NCBI GenBank assembly: GCA_037439705.1
Contig: JBBIVP010000014.1
Coordinates: 1 to 20,670 of the forward strand
Length of the DNA stretch: 20,670 nucleotides
Source: JBBIVP01 sp037439705 [NCBI: bacterium]
GTDB taxonomy: Bacteria > JBBIVP01
Reading direction: 5' to 3'
Shown here in pieces: positions 1-7,313 of this stretch (within the stretch, counting starts at the first letter, position 1; the number at the start of each line of letters is the position of its first letter). The notes beneath the pieces were generated by a model. It did no database searches. It was not told where the DNA came from and worked only from the letters and a program-made list of their open reading frames with translations. A program made the translations under genes and the position numbers.

Positions 1-6
1 AGATTA

Positions 7-12
7 TAAAAT
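7..12 (+). promoter_or_regulatory. Putative -10 element, leaderless-type start
   Basis: A TAAAAT hexamer ends exactly 6 nt before the ATG at 19, and no Shine-Dalgarno-like sequence lies between. The same layout occurs before the genes at 1463, 8268 and (with 7 nt) 16174. Transcription would therefore start at or next to the ATG. The -35 region lies outside the window, so this call rests on the recurring pattern. Confidence 0.35.
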
Positions 13-18
13 TTAGTT

Positions 19-732
19 ATGAAGCCAGTTGAGGAAATAAAAGAGGAGATAAAGAGGAGATTTGGAAAGAAGCAGGCTGAAATTCTTGTGAAAATCGTGG
101 ATATAGTGGATGAGACTGTCAAAGCGAAGGATTTTAACGAATTAAAGGCTATAGTTGCAGAAATAGCAAAAACCCAGAAGGAACTCGCTGAGGCACAAAA
201 AAGAACTGAACAAAGAGTTGAAGAACTCGCTCAAGCTCAAAAAGGGCTCGCTGAGGCTCAAAAAAGAACCGAAGACGAAATAAGGGAACTTACCAAAGCA
301 ATCCACTTAACAAGAAGAGAACTCGGCGGATTGTCAAGGTCCATAAGTTATGCCTTTGAAAATGAGGCATACAGGATGCTTCCTAAGGTTTTGAAAGAAA
401 AGTTCGGGATAGAAGTAGTGGAGAGGTTCGTAAGAAAGGAAATAGGAGGTAAAGAGGTGAATGTGTTTGGAAAAGGAAAAAAGAATGGAAAAGATGTGAT
501 AATTGTAGGTGAGGTAAAGATGAGGCTTGAGGAGAAGGGAATTGATGAAGAGAAGAGGAAAGAATGGGTCAAGGAAGTTTTTGATGAGCTTGAGGACAAA
601 GTAAGAGCAGTTGAGGAGGAATTTAAGGGGGTTGAGATTGTGAAAATTTTTGTTACCCATTTCGCTGCGGACGAATTTATGAAAAATGCTATGGAAAAGG
701 GAGTAATTGTGGTTCAGAGTTTTGAATGGTAG
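19..732 (+). CDS. Coiled-coil protein with PD-(D/E)XK nuclease-like C-terminal domain (DUF3782-like)
   Basis: The 237-residue protein is soluble and highly charged. Residues 1-50 are helical. Residues 54-95 form a coiled coil made of two near-identical 21-residue units (three heptads each) built on LAEAQKRTE. Residues 112-237 look like a PD-(D/E)XK nuclease-type fold: a helix with E116, the strand NVFGKGKK, then VGEVK with E165 and K167 as the likely catalytic pair. The position that is usually the first acidic residue is N148, so nuclease activity is uncertain. I recognise the architecture from coiled-coil families common in thermophiles (DUF3782 and relatives); the biological role is not established. 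The ATG follows a -10-like hexamer and has no Shine-Dalgarno sequence. The next gene downstream is a decayed gene on the opposite strand, so this looks like a single-gene unit in an accessory region. Confidence 0.7.
   Translation: MKPVEEIKEEIKRRFGKKQAEILVKIVDIVDETVKAKDFNELKAIVAEIAKTQKELAEAQKRTEQRVEELAQAQKGLAEAQKRTEDEIRELTKAIHLTRRELGGLSRSISYAFENEAYRMLPKVLKEKFGIEVVERFVRKEIGGKEVNVFGKGKKNGKDVIIVGEVKMRLEEKGIDEEKRKEWVKEVFDELEDKVRAVEEEFKGVEIVKIFVTHFAADEFMKNAMEKGVIVVQSFEW
178..303 (+). repeat. Tandem 63-bp repeat encoding two 21-residue coiled-coil units
   Basis: Positions 178-240 and 241-303 encode residues 54-74 and 75-95 of the first protein. Both contain LAEAQKRTE followed by a charged segment. 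The two copies differ at scattered sites, so the duplication is not brand new. Unit length is exactly three heptads, so gain or loss of a unit keeps the coiled-coil register. Confidence 0.75.
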
Positions 733-895
733 TAGCAGATAAGTTTCCAGAAAGTCTTAAAAATTTTTCCTTTAAAGATTTTATGTCATTCCACCTTTAT
801 GAGCAAAATTATGGAATTAACATCGGATGGAAAATTCTTTATGTAATCACTATTCCATTAATACCTTTCCTTCGTAGAGTCATATTAAAAAAGTG

Positions 896-1314
896 TCAAA
901 AGAGATTAAACTTCCTCAATACCTCCCTCACCTCCTCATTCCTCCCGGCAAGTTCCCTCATTGCCTCAAGGAGCGAATAGAATTTTGTCCTCTTGCCTGC
1001 AATCTCTTCCTCCATCTTCTTCACATTTGTCTCAAAAGGTCTTATCATCGTGCACCTATCCCAGATGGCAAAGGCTATCGTGACCGCCACAATACTTGCA
1101 AAGGCGAGAACTTAAGCTGAGCTTCTGTTAAACTGTGCATCAATGGATTCAAATCGTTTCTCAATGGAATCAAAACGCCTGTAAGTAGCCTTAAATCCCT
1201 CCTCCATCCTAGTTTCAACCCTTATGAGTCTCTCTCTGTCTTCCTCTGTGAAAGGTATTTCTTTAACATGGGAGAATGAGAAAAAACGAACAAAAGAAAA
1301 ATAATAAAATGCAC
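896..1314 (-). pseudogene. Decayed gene for a signal/anchor, coiled-coil and transmembrane protein (AIWDR family)
   Basis: Reading the minus strand in one frame from 1267 to 896 gives a protein that starts VKEIPFTEEDRERL, continues as an amphipathic coiled coil (ETRMEEGF, RRFDSIEKRFESID), then a transmembrane segment with AFAIWDR, then IRPFE and a charged helical tail. It is interrupted by an in-frame TAA at 1114-1112, just before the membrane segment. Upstream, a hydrophobic signal-like stretch starting at a GTG at 1314 (HFIIFLLFVF) lies in another frame and would need a one-base shift near 1269 to join the body. I recognise the general family (small EEDR...AIWDRR...PFE proteins found in thermophiles) but know no function. 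One stop and one probable frameshift make it a pseudogene. The residual 64-codon open stretch 1090-896 is only its C-terminus. Confidence 0.6.
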
Positions 1315-1343
1315 TATTTTAATTTTTCCAAAATTATAGAATG

Positions 1344-1372
1344 AGTATACAACTCCAAGAATTCATTTTCAA
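1344..1372 (-). promoter_or_regulatory. Putative promoter of the decayed minus-strand gene
   Basis: On the minus strand, TTGAAA (1372-1367), a 17-bp spacer and TATACT (1349-1344) form a good sigma-70-like promoter. It would start transcription near 1337, about 23 nt before the possible GTG start at 1314. Confidence 0.35.
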
Positions 1373-1427
1373 GAGAAAAATTTTAATTTGGCATTTCTTT
1401 ATTAAAAAACGAAGTTCCATTATTAAA

Positions 1428-1456
1428 TTGGAATTTGAATTGAAGAGGGTTAAAAT
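1428..1456 (+). promoter_or_regulatory. Putative promoter for Lgt-like gene, leaderless-type
   Basis: TTGGAA (1428-1433), a 17-bp spacer and TAAAAT (1451-1456) precede the ATG at 1463 by only 6 nt, so the transcript probably begins at or near the ATG. A GAGGG at 1445-1449 resembles a Shine-Dalgarno core, but it lies 13 nt from the ATG and inside the promoter spacer, so it would not be in the mRNA. Confidence 0.45.
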
Positions 1457-1462
1457 TATTAA

Positions 1463-2272
1463 ATGAACAGATTTCTGTCAGAACTCCAGTGGGAGTTGAG
1501 GGATTTAATTAAAATAAAATTCCTCGGGAAAACCATAACTACGGATGAAGTAAGCGTTCTGACAGGCCTTGTTTTGACGATGGTTTTCAGCTTTTTGATG
1601 TGGAAAAGGTGGAGAAAGGAAATAGAAATACTCATTGACTTTTACATATCATTGCTCTCAGGATTGCTTCTATTTGGAATAGGTTATTCATTATTTTTTC
1701 TATATATGGCAGAAAACAAAAAAGAGATTCCTGAATTCCTCCAGGGCGCAATGAGCATAATCTGGACATTCTCTCTGACATTATCCTTTTCCTTTGTCCT
1801 CTTCAGACATCCAAAAAAATTCCTTGATTTTCTTGACCATATTTTTCCATTTCTCGCTTTTCTCTTGGGATGGTCAAAGGGTTTACACTGTTTCGTTTAC
1901 GGGTGTTGCTACGGAAAACCTACCGAACTTCCATGGGGCGTTGTTTTTCATCCTGAAAGTCCTGCTGGAAAGGCATTTCCAGGGATACCCCTTCACCCTG
2001 TTCAGTTATACAACACAATTGGTGCGTGGATAATAATCCCGCCAGCGCTCTGGCTTCTCAAAAGAAAAAAATTTGACGGAGAGATCCTTTTCTGGATGCT
2101 CTTCTATTTCGGACTGACAAAGACTTTTGAGTATCCCTACTTCAGGGGTGATTTGAAATCTCCTTTGAGAACATGGTTCGCCTCCTTTCCCCTTCTTCTA
2201 ATTTTTACCATTCTTTTGATAATCTCCTATTACAGATATCTATCAAAAAATGAAAAGAAGGATTTCAATTAA
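1463..2272 (+). CDS. Prolipoprotein diacylglyceryl transferase (Lgt) family membrane protein, divergent paralogue
   Basis: The 269-residue polytopic membrane protein has hydrophobic segments around residues 32-48, 58-82, 97-115, 127-142, 186-200, 206-222 and 240-257. The Lgt core is recognisable: GCCYGKPTELPWGVVF at 147-162, LHPVQLY at 177-183 and FEYPYFRGD at 222-230. Lgt moves diacylglycerol from phosphatidylglycerol to the lipobox cysteine of prolipoproteins. However, the canonical GRxGNFxNGE segment aligns with KGLHCFVYGCC, so the catalytic arginine is glycine 140 and the following asparagine is C143. R228 in the last motif is kept. It may be an Lgt homologue with another acyl-transfer role, and a canonical lgt may lie elsewhere. 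It is monocistronic, and its end overlaps the oppositely oriented YfhO gene by 8 bp. Confidence 0.75.
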   Translation: MNRFLSELQWELRDLIKIKFLGKTITTDEVSVLTGLVLTMVFSFLMWKRWRKEIEILIDFYISLLSGLLLFGIGYSLFFLYMAENKKEIPEFLQGAMSIIWTFSLTLSFSFVLFRHPKKFLDFLDHIFPFLAFLLGWSKGLHCFVYGCCYGKPTELPWGVVFHPESPAGKAFPGIPLHPVQLYNTIGAWIIIPPALWLLKRKKFDGEILFWMLFYFGLTKTFEYPYFRGDLKSPLRTWFASFPLLLIFTILLIISYYRYLSKNEKKDFN

Positions 2273-5200
2273 AACCCTTTTCCATTTCTTTCAGAAGTTT
2301 CTCCCGGTTTTTCCTGTATGCATCATTGGAAGGAGAAATCTCTATTGCCTTTTCTATTGCTTCATAAGCCTTCTTTAAATCTCCTTTAATATAATAAACG
2401 AGTGAAAGCCCGTAATAGGCTCTATCCCTCTTTGGGTCAAGAATTACTGCAGAAAGGAAAGCTTTGAACGCTAAATCAATATCTCCCTCAAAAAGAAGGG
2501 CAAAGCCCTCCTTTTCCATCATCTCTGCCCATTTTTTTGCATACCTTTTGAGTTCCATCTCCATCTTTTTTACTTTATCCTCATAGCCAAGTTCTTTATA
2601 AAGGGAAGTGAGTGCTATGAATACTTCAAAGGAAAATGGATAATACCTCCTTGCATTTTCATAAGCCTTAACTGCTTCTTCCTTTTTTCCAATTTTTTTT
2701 AAAAGCTCACCCATATATCTATAAGAATGAAGCATTGGCATCTTAAAGGAAAGAGCCCTTTTAAGATAATCAATCCCTTCCTCAACCCTGTTTATCTGTG
2801 ATAGCAAAATTCCCCTGTAAAAATACCACCTTGAATTCTTGAATCCTTTAAATAAACTCCACCAGAAGATTGTAAGGGAAATAATTGTAATGGTTAGAAA
2901 GGAAAGAGGAAAAAGGAACTTTTTTTGAATTTTGAAATCAATATCTTCTTCCTTTTCCTCAACGGAAATCATACTTGAAGACTTTATAAAAAATAATGGA
3001 ATGAGAAGAAGAAAAGAAATAAAGGTTATAATTTTACCAATTTTATAGAGAGAAGGGGAAAATACAAAAAGGACCTCATGGAGCCCTTTTTTGAGGAATA
3101 CAGCCCTCAAAAATGAATAACCTTTATAAATCTCCACCTCCTCTCCGTCCACATAAGCCTTCCATCCAGGATAATAGGTATCAGTTAAAACAAGAAAACC
3201 ATCGGTTTCCATCTTTGCCTCAATTAAAACCTTATGGGGTTCATAGGATAAAATTCGGGCACTTCCATTCATTCCCTGCGAGGGAAATTCTTTGGGGATT
3301 TCCGTTAAGAGAAGAAACTCCTGGGGATTAAATTCCTCTTGATGGAGAAATTTTATGCATTCATCTTCGTTCAGTATGGCATACCTTTGAGGAACATAAA
3401 CCCTGGGGAGAGGATTTTCAACTTCATATACCATCAATCCATCTATGTTTTTTGAAAATTTTAATCCCTCTGTATTTAATGGATTGTTGAGTGGCTGAAG
3501 TTCTCCATTGGGAATCTGATATTTAACACCAAGAAGCCTTCTGATAGAAGGAACGTCGTCCATTTCAACCTGCCATCTCATCTCCTTTCTCGTGGCTCTC
3601 GGATATATTGCCCTGAAGTACCAGTCAGGATAAACGCTGTCATATCCATCAGGGGATGGAATTTTTAAAAGAACGGATAAATTTGGTCTTATTCCAGAAA
3701 TTCTATCAGGGCTTTTAACCCCTAAATCATTTTTTATCTTATCAAGAACCTTCAAGGGAGTGGGAGGGTCGCAGTTGTTTGAAATCATTCCAAGCGGAAT
3801 GAGGTCAAGAAGTGTTAATATGAAGCTGAAGATGACAAAATAACCTTTTCCCATTCCCCTGATTCTTCCAGAAAAAAGAAGGCAGGATGAAACGAGAAAA
3901 AGAAAGGGAAGATTGAGCGCTGTGTTCAGGGGAGAAAACCAGGAAAGAGGAATTATATCCCTTAAGGTTATAAACATAGAAAGGACAAGAGCTAAATAAG
4001 AGACTGGAAATAAAATGAGGATTAAAATTTTTGCCCTTTTTTTCTCATCGTTCAGAAGTTCATTAAATCCTTCAACAGAAAGGAGCATTCCGAAAAATGA
4101 GGAAATAAAAAGAATTCTGTCGTGAAACAATCTGTTTAAAAAGGGAATTTTCACAAGGATATATCCGAGGGGTGTTCTTATTGCTATGAGCCAGGTGAAC
4201 AAAAATAAAAGAGCGTAAAACTTAACTTCCCTTTTTTTCCATGAAAGGACAGTCCCTGCTATGAGAAAAAGGAGAGGAAGAATGCCGAGGTATCCATTTA
4301 TGAGATAATAGGTTGTAATGTTGGATGAACGAAGGTTTATCTGGTCAAATGGCGTCCCGATGAGTCTTGGATGAAGAAGTGAGGTAATAAAAATTGAATA
4401 TGAAGTTATGAAATCCCATCTGTATTCATCGTATGTAATCACAAACCTCTGCTCTGATGAATACCTCAAAAACTCAATTGTTGGGATTATTTCTATGGAT
4501 ATCAGAAAAAATCCGAAAAGGAAAGCACCTGAAAAGATATAGGTGAGCATCTTCGCTTTTTTGAAATCCTTTTCCCTCAGAAATTGATAAAGATAAAAAA
4601 GATAAAAAGAAAACCATATAATGAATATGTAAAGAGACCACTGCAAATTTCCGCAGGTTAGGGAAAGAGCAAAAGCCACCGAGGTTAAAAAGAACCAGTA
4701 AAATTTTCCCGTTTTCAAAAGTTTTGTGAAGAAATATAGGAGCATAACTAAGTATGCGGGTGCCATCGCTCCCCAGAGCCATTCAATCAAAGCGGTGTTA
4801 TGGGTAGCAAATTCCCATACAGTTCCCCCGAACAGGGATGGAAAGAATGAAAAGCCTAATTCCCTCAAAAACAGAAAGGTAAAAATTCCCGTTAAGAGCA
4901 TGTGAAAGAAAATTGTTAAATCCCTCGCAAAAACCGGAGAAAAGAAAAGATTAAAAAGGATTCTAAATGGATTGTAAAATGAACTGTGCCCGTTTGCATA
5001 TATGGGATAACCCGAAAAAATGTATGGATTCCATTTCAAAACCTCACCCTTCTTGAGCATCTCATTGTAGAGAGAATCGTTTGCATAGAATATGACGAGT
5101 CCATCCATCTGTGCGAGTATTCCGTATTCTTTTTGAGGAGGGTTTTCATCCCATACATTCAGAAGGCTGAATGGTGCATAGGACTTACCATGGATTATAT

Positions 5201-5276
5201 TTCTTGAGAAGAAAATAAGGGTTAGAAATAGAAAATAAAAAAATGCCTTTACAAACTCCATTCCCCCTTCTTTCAT
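2265..5276 (-). CDS. YfhO-family polytopic membrane protein (GT-C-like) with C-terminal TPR domain
   Basis: The 1003-residue protein starts with a membrane anchor and a large multi-spanning domain (about 12 hydrophobic segments to residue ~500) that resembles the bacterial YfhO family of GT-C-like glycosyltransferase relatives. Typical features are WNPYIFSGYP near the first periplasmic loop and an acidic pair just before it. A periplasmic beta-rich domain follows (residues ~510-760) with the YfhO-type ending LTDTYYPGWKAYVDG, then further membrane segments. Residues 814-1003 hold about five tetratricopeptide repeats, for example EEAVKAYENARRYYP and AYYGLSLVYYIKGDLKKAYE. YfhO proteins are thought to add sugars to cell-wall or lipid-linked polymers; the substrate here is unknown. 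The start ATG overlaps the thiC stop (ATGA at 5276-5273), implying coupled translation. A second ATG at 5261 is possible but has its purine run directly against the codon. Confidence 0.85.
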   Translation of the reverse strand: MKEGGMEFVKAFFYFLFLTLIFFSRNIIHGKSYAPFSLLNVWDENPPQKEYGILAQMDGLVIFYANDSLYNEMLKKGEVLKWNPYIFSGYPIYANGHSSFYNPFRILFNLFFSPVFARDLTIFFHMLLTGIFTFLFLRELGFSFFPSLFGGTVWEFATHNTALIEWLWGAMAPAYLVMLLYFFTKLLKTGKFYWFFLTSVAFALSLTCGNLQWSLYIFIIWFSFYLFYLYQFLREKDFKKAKMLTYIFSGAFLFGFFLISIEIIPTIEFLRYSSEQRFVITYDEYRWDFITSYSIFITSLLHPRLIGTPFDQINLRSSNITTYYLINGYLGILPLLFLIAGTVLSWKKREVKFYALLFLFTWLIAIRTPLGYILVKIPFLNRLFHDRILFISSFFGMLLSVEGFNELLNDEKKRAKILILILFPVSYLALVLSMFITLRDIIPLSWFSPLNTALNLPFLFLVSSCLLFSGRIRGMGKGYFVIFSFILTLLDLIPLGMISNNCDPPTPLKVLDKIKNDLGVKSPDRISGIRPNLSVLLKIPSPDGYDSVYPDWYFRAIYPRATRKEMRWQVEMDDVPSIRRLLGVKYQIPNGELQPLNNPLNTEGLKFSKNIDGLMVYEVENPLPRVYVPQRYAILNEDECIKFLHQEEFNPQEFLLLTEIPKEFPSQGMNGSARILSYEPHKVLIEAKMETDGFLVLTDTYYPGWKAYVDGEEVEIYKGYSFLRAVFLKKGLHEVLFVFSPSLYKIGKIITFISFLLLIPLFFIKSSSMISVEEKEEDIDFKIQKKFLFPLSFLTITIISLTIFWWSLFKGFKNSRWYFYRGILLSQINRVEEGIDYLKRALSFKMPMLHSYRYMGELLKKIGKKEEAVKAYENARRYYPFSFEVFIALTSLYKELGYEDKVKKMEMELKRYAKKWAEMMEKEGFALLFEGDIDLAFKAFLSAVILDPKRDRAYYGLSLVYYIKGDLKKAYEAIEKAIEISPSNDAYRKNREKLLKEMEKGFN

Positions 5277-6538
5277 ATCTTTTTCAACGGACAGAATTCA
5301 CCGCACATTGTACAGGTATCTGAAGAGGGAGGTCTCTCCTTTCTCATCTTTCTTGGTTTTTCAGGGTCTATGGCGAGGGAAAACTGCTTTTCCCAGTCAA
5401 GTCTTTTTCTGAAAAATGAAAGTTCTTTGTCCCACTCCTTTGCCCCCTTTATTCCCTTCGCTATGTCTCCTGCATGCGCTGCTATCCTCGCGGCAATCAA
5501 TCCTTCTTTCAGGTCTTCAAGTGTTGGAAGCCTCAAGTGTTCCGCAGGGGTTACATAACACAAAAAATCAACCCCGTGCATTGCTGCAATGGCTCCTCCA
5601 ATTGCTGATGTAATGTGGTCATATCCAGGTGCGATATCCGTTACAATCGGTCCAAGAACATAGAATGGGGCTTCTCTGCATTTTTCCTTTTCCATTCTAA
5701 CATTCATCTCTATTTCATGTAATGGAATGTGTCCTGGACCTTCTATAATTACCTGAATCCCCTTTTCTAAAGCCCTGGGGACGAGTTCTCCAAGAATTTC
5801 AAGTTCTGAAAACTGGGCTGAATCGGAAGCATCTTCTATGGCACCTGGTCTCAATCCGTCTCCGAGGGAAAGCGTTATATCATATTCCTTTGCTATATTT
5901 AATAGTTCATCAAAATTTTCGTAAAATGGATTCTCCTTATTGTTGTAAGCCATCCATTCAATCATCATGCTCCCTCCCCTGCTCACCACACCGACAAGCC
6001 TTTTTGATTCTTTAAGCTTTTCAAGGGTTTTCCTCGTCACTCCGCAGTGAATTGTCATGAAGTCAACACCCTTTTCTGCATGGGAGATTACCACATCAAA
6101 GAACTCACTCGCTCTTAGGTCAATGAGGGATTTTCTTTTATTCTTCGCTCTAACAGCAGCAGTATAAACTGGAACCGTCCCAACAGGAATTGAAGACCTT
6201 CCAATAACTAATTCAAGCATATAGTCAACATCTCCTCCAACGCTCAAATCCATAATTGTGTCTGCACCGAATTTTTCTGCAATCTCCAGTTTTTTTAACT
6301 CGTATTCATAATCTACAAACTCTGGAGATGTTCCTATGTTAACATTTACCTTTGTCCTCAATTTCTTACCTATTCCTATTGGCTTTATTCTTTTTTTTCT
6401 TTTTGAGTTCAAAGGAATAACTCCCTTTCCATCCTTTAAGAAATTTAAAAGTTCTTCAAGTTCAATTCCCTCTTCCTCTGCTACAATAAGTGCTTCTTCA
6501 GGAATTTCTCCCCTTCTTATCCTTTCAATTCTTGTCAT
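5273..6538 (-). CDS. thiC: Phosphomethylpyrimidine synthase ThiC (HMP-P synthase)
   Basis: ThiC is a non-canonical radical SAM enzyme that rearranges 5-aminoimidazole ribotide into hydroxymethylpyrimidine phosphate, the pyrimidine half of thiamine. The 421-residue protein is the short form, without the long N-terminal extension of the enterobacterial enzyme. Family motifs are clear: NVNIGTSPEF (66-75), MDLSVGGD (96-103), FMTIHCGVT (160-168), SRGGSMM (186-192), SLGDGLRPG (224-232), IEGPGHIPLHEI (265-276) and DIAPGYDHI (301-309). The C-terminal cluster ligands are C409, C412 and C416, that is CX2CX3C rather than the CX2CX4C of E. coli-type ThiC. The start overlaps the preceding gene by 14 nt and the end overlaps the following one by 4 nt. 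It lies in the thi4 operon, so both thiamine halves are made from one transcript. Confidence 0.97.
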   Translation of the reverse strand: MTRIERIRRGEIPEEALIVAEEEGIELEELLNFLKDGKGVIPLNSKRKKRIKPIGIGKKLRTKVNVNIGTSPEFVDYEYELKKLEIAEKFGADTIMDLSVGGDVDYMLELVIGRSSIPVGTVPVYTAAVRAKNKRKSLIDLRASEFFDVVISHAEKGVDFMTIHCGVTRKTLEKLKESKRLVGVVSRGGSMMIEWMAYNNKENPFYENFDELLNIAKEYDITLSLGDGLRPGAIEDASDSAQFSELEILGELVPRALEKGIQVIIEGPGHIPLHEIEMNVRMEKEKCREAPFYVLGPIVTDIAPGYDHITSAIGGAIAAMHGVDFLCYVTPAEHLRLPTLEDLKEGLIAARIAAHAGDIAKGIKGAKEWDKELSFFRKRLDWEKQFSLAIDPEKPRKMRKERPPSSDTCTMCGEFCPLKKI

Positions 6539-7313
6539 TTTTTAACCTATAAAACATCTCTTTGTGTTTCTCACAGAGCCCAAGTTCTCCCCTCTTTTTT
6601 ACAAGGGAATTTATCACCTCCTCCTGCCAGTGAGGATTGAAGAGCCTGCAATCCTTATCTGAACAGAATCCCTCTCCAAACCCTGAATAGAAAAAAGCCT
6701 GAAGGAGCAAGGATTTTAAAACCTCAAAAATTCTCGGATCATTTTCTCTCAAGAACCTGTCCCCGAGAACTTCCTCTATTTCTCTAATGGCAACCTCATC
6801 CATTTTTTCTCCCAGAAGCCTCCTTGCAAAATAAAATTCCTTGGGACGGGCAGGGGCATGGATAAGTCCATTCGTTGAAACTATGTTCCATCCGCCACCG
6901 AGTATACAGGTTCTAAGATGATACCTCATATCTGTATCAAATGTAGCGAGGAGTCTATCCGTGATGAGCACCCTTATTTCCTCTCCCCTCTTAAAGGGGA
7001 AAAAATTTAAAAGAACCTGAGAAAGCATAAATCCATCGTAAATTACTCCGTAGCCGGCTTCACCGTTTATCTTTTTTTCCTCATATGCTATCTCCATCGG
7101 GAGTGGAACCGCTTCTTTTTCCTTATATATCTCCTTTACCCTCGTCTTTGCTATTTCTAAAGCCAGGTTTCTTTTCTCATTCTCTTTCAAGTCCTTAAAA
7201 ATAAAACCCATGAATTTACACCTTATTCCAAAATCCTCTTCTATTTCCACCGCAATCCTCTCTCCCTCCACCGGATAAATCTTCCCTTCTTCATATATTA
7301 TTAACTCTTTCAA
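6525..7313 (-). CDS. DUF6775-like, degenerate archaemetzincin-type protein in the thiamine operon
   Basis: An ATG-initiated frame could begin at 7445, but that would overlap thi4 by 136 nt. The best start is a TTG at 7313-7311 in a TTGA overlap with the thi4 stop, giving 262 residues. Motifs: [12 protein letters not shown] (115-126), MRYHLR (129-134), [14 protein letters not shown] (144-157), then C217-x4-C222[10 protein letters not shown] and C247-x2-H250. I recognise this as the family named DUF6775, mainly archaeal and described as a putative metallopeptidase. The order of a strand, an ISLARL-like segment and a terminal C...C...H...C resembles archaemetzincins, but the place where HExxH should be reads [12 protein letters not shown], so the zincin catalytic site is missing. 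Its position between thi4 and thiC, with overlaps on both sides, suggests a role linked to thiamine synthesis, perhaps metal or sulfur handling; this is inference. Confidence 0.7.
   Translation of the reverse strand: MKELIIYEEGKIYPVEGERIAVEIEEDFGIRCKFMGFIFKDLKENEKRNLALEIAKTRVKEIYKEKEAVPLPMEIAYEEKKINGEAGYGVIYDGFMLSQVLLNFFPFKRGEEIRVLITDRLLATFDTDMRYHLRTCILGGGWNIVSTNGLIHAPARPKEFYFARRLLGEKMDEVAIREIEEVLGDRFLRENDPRIFEVLKSLLLQAFFYSGFGEGFCSDKDCRLFNPHWQEEVINSLVKKRGELGLCEKHKEMFYRLKNDKN

Noticed and set aside
334-660. Antisense open frames opposite the first gene
   Set aside because: They are shadows of the lysine/glutamate-rich coding strand, giving serine/phenylalanine/leucine-rich low-complexity peptides.
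726-980. 84-codon open frame on the plus strand after the first gene
   Set aside because: Its second half is the antisense of the decayed minus-strand gene; no ribosome-binding site and no recognisable motif. The stretch 733-895 holds nothing else I can name.
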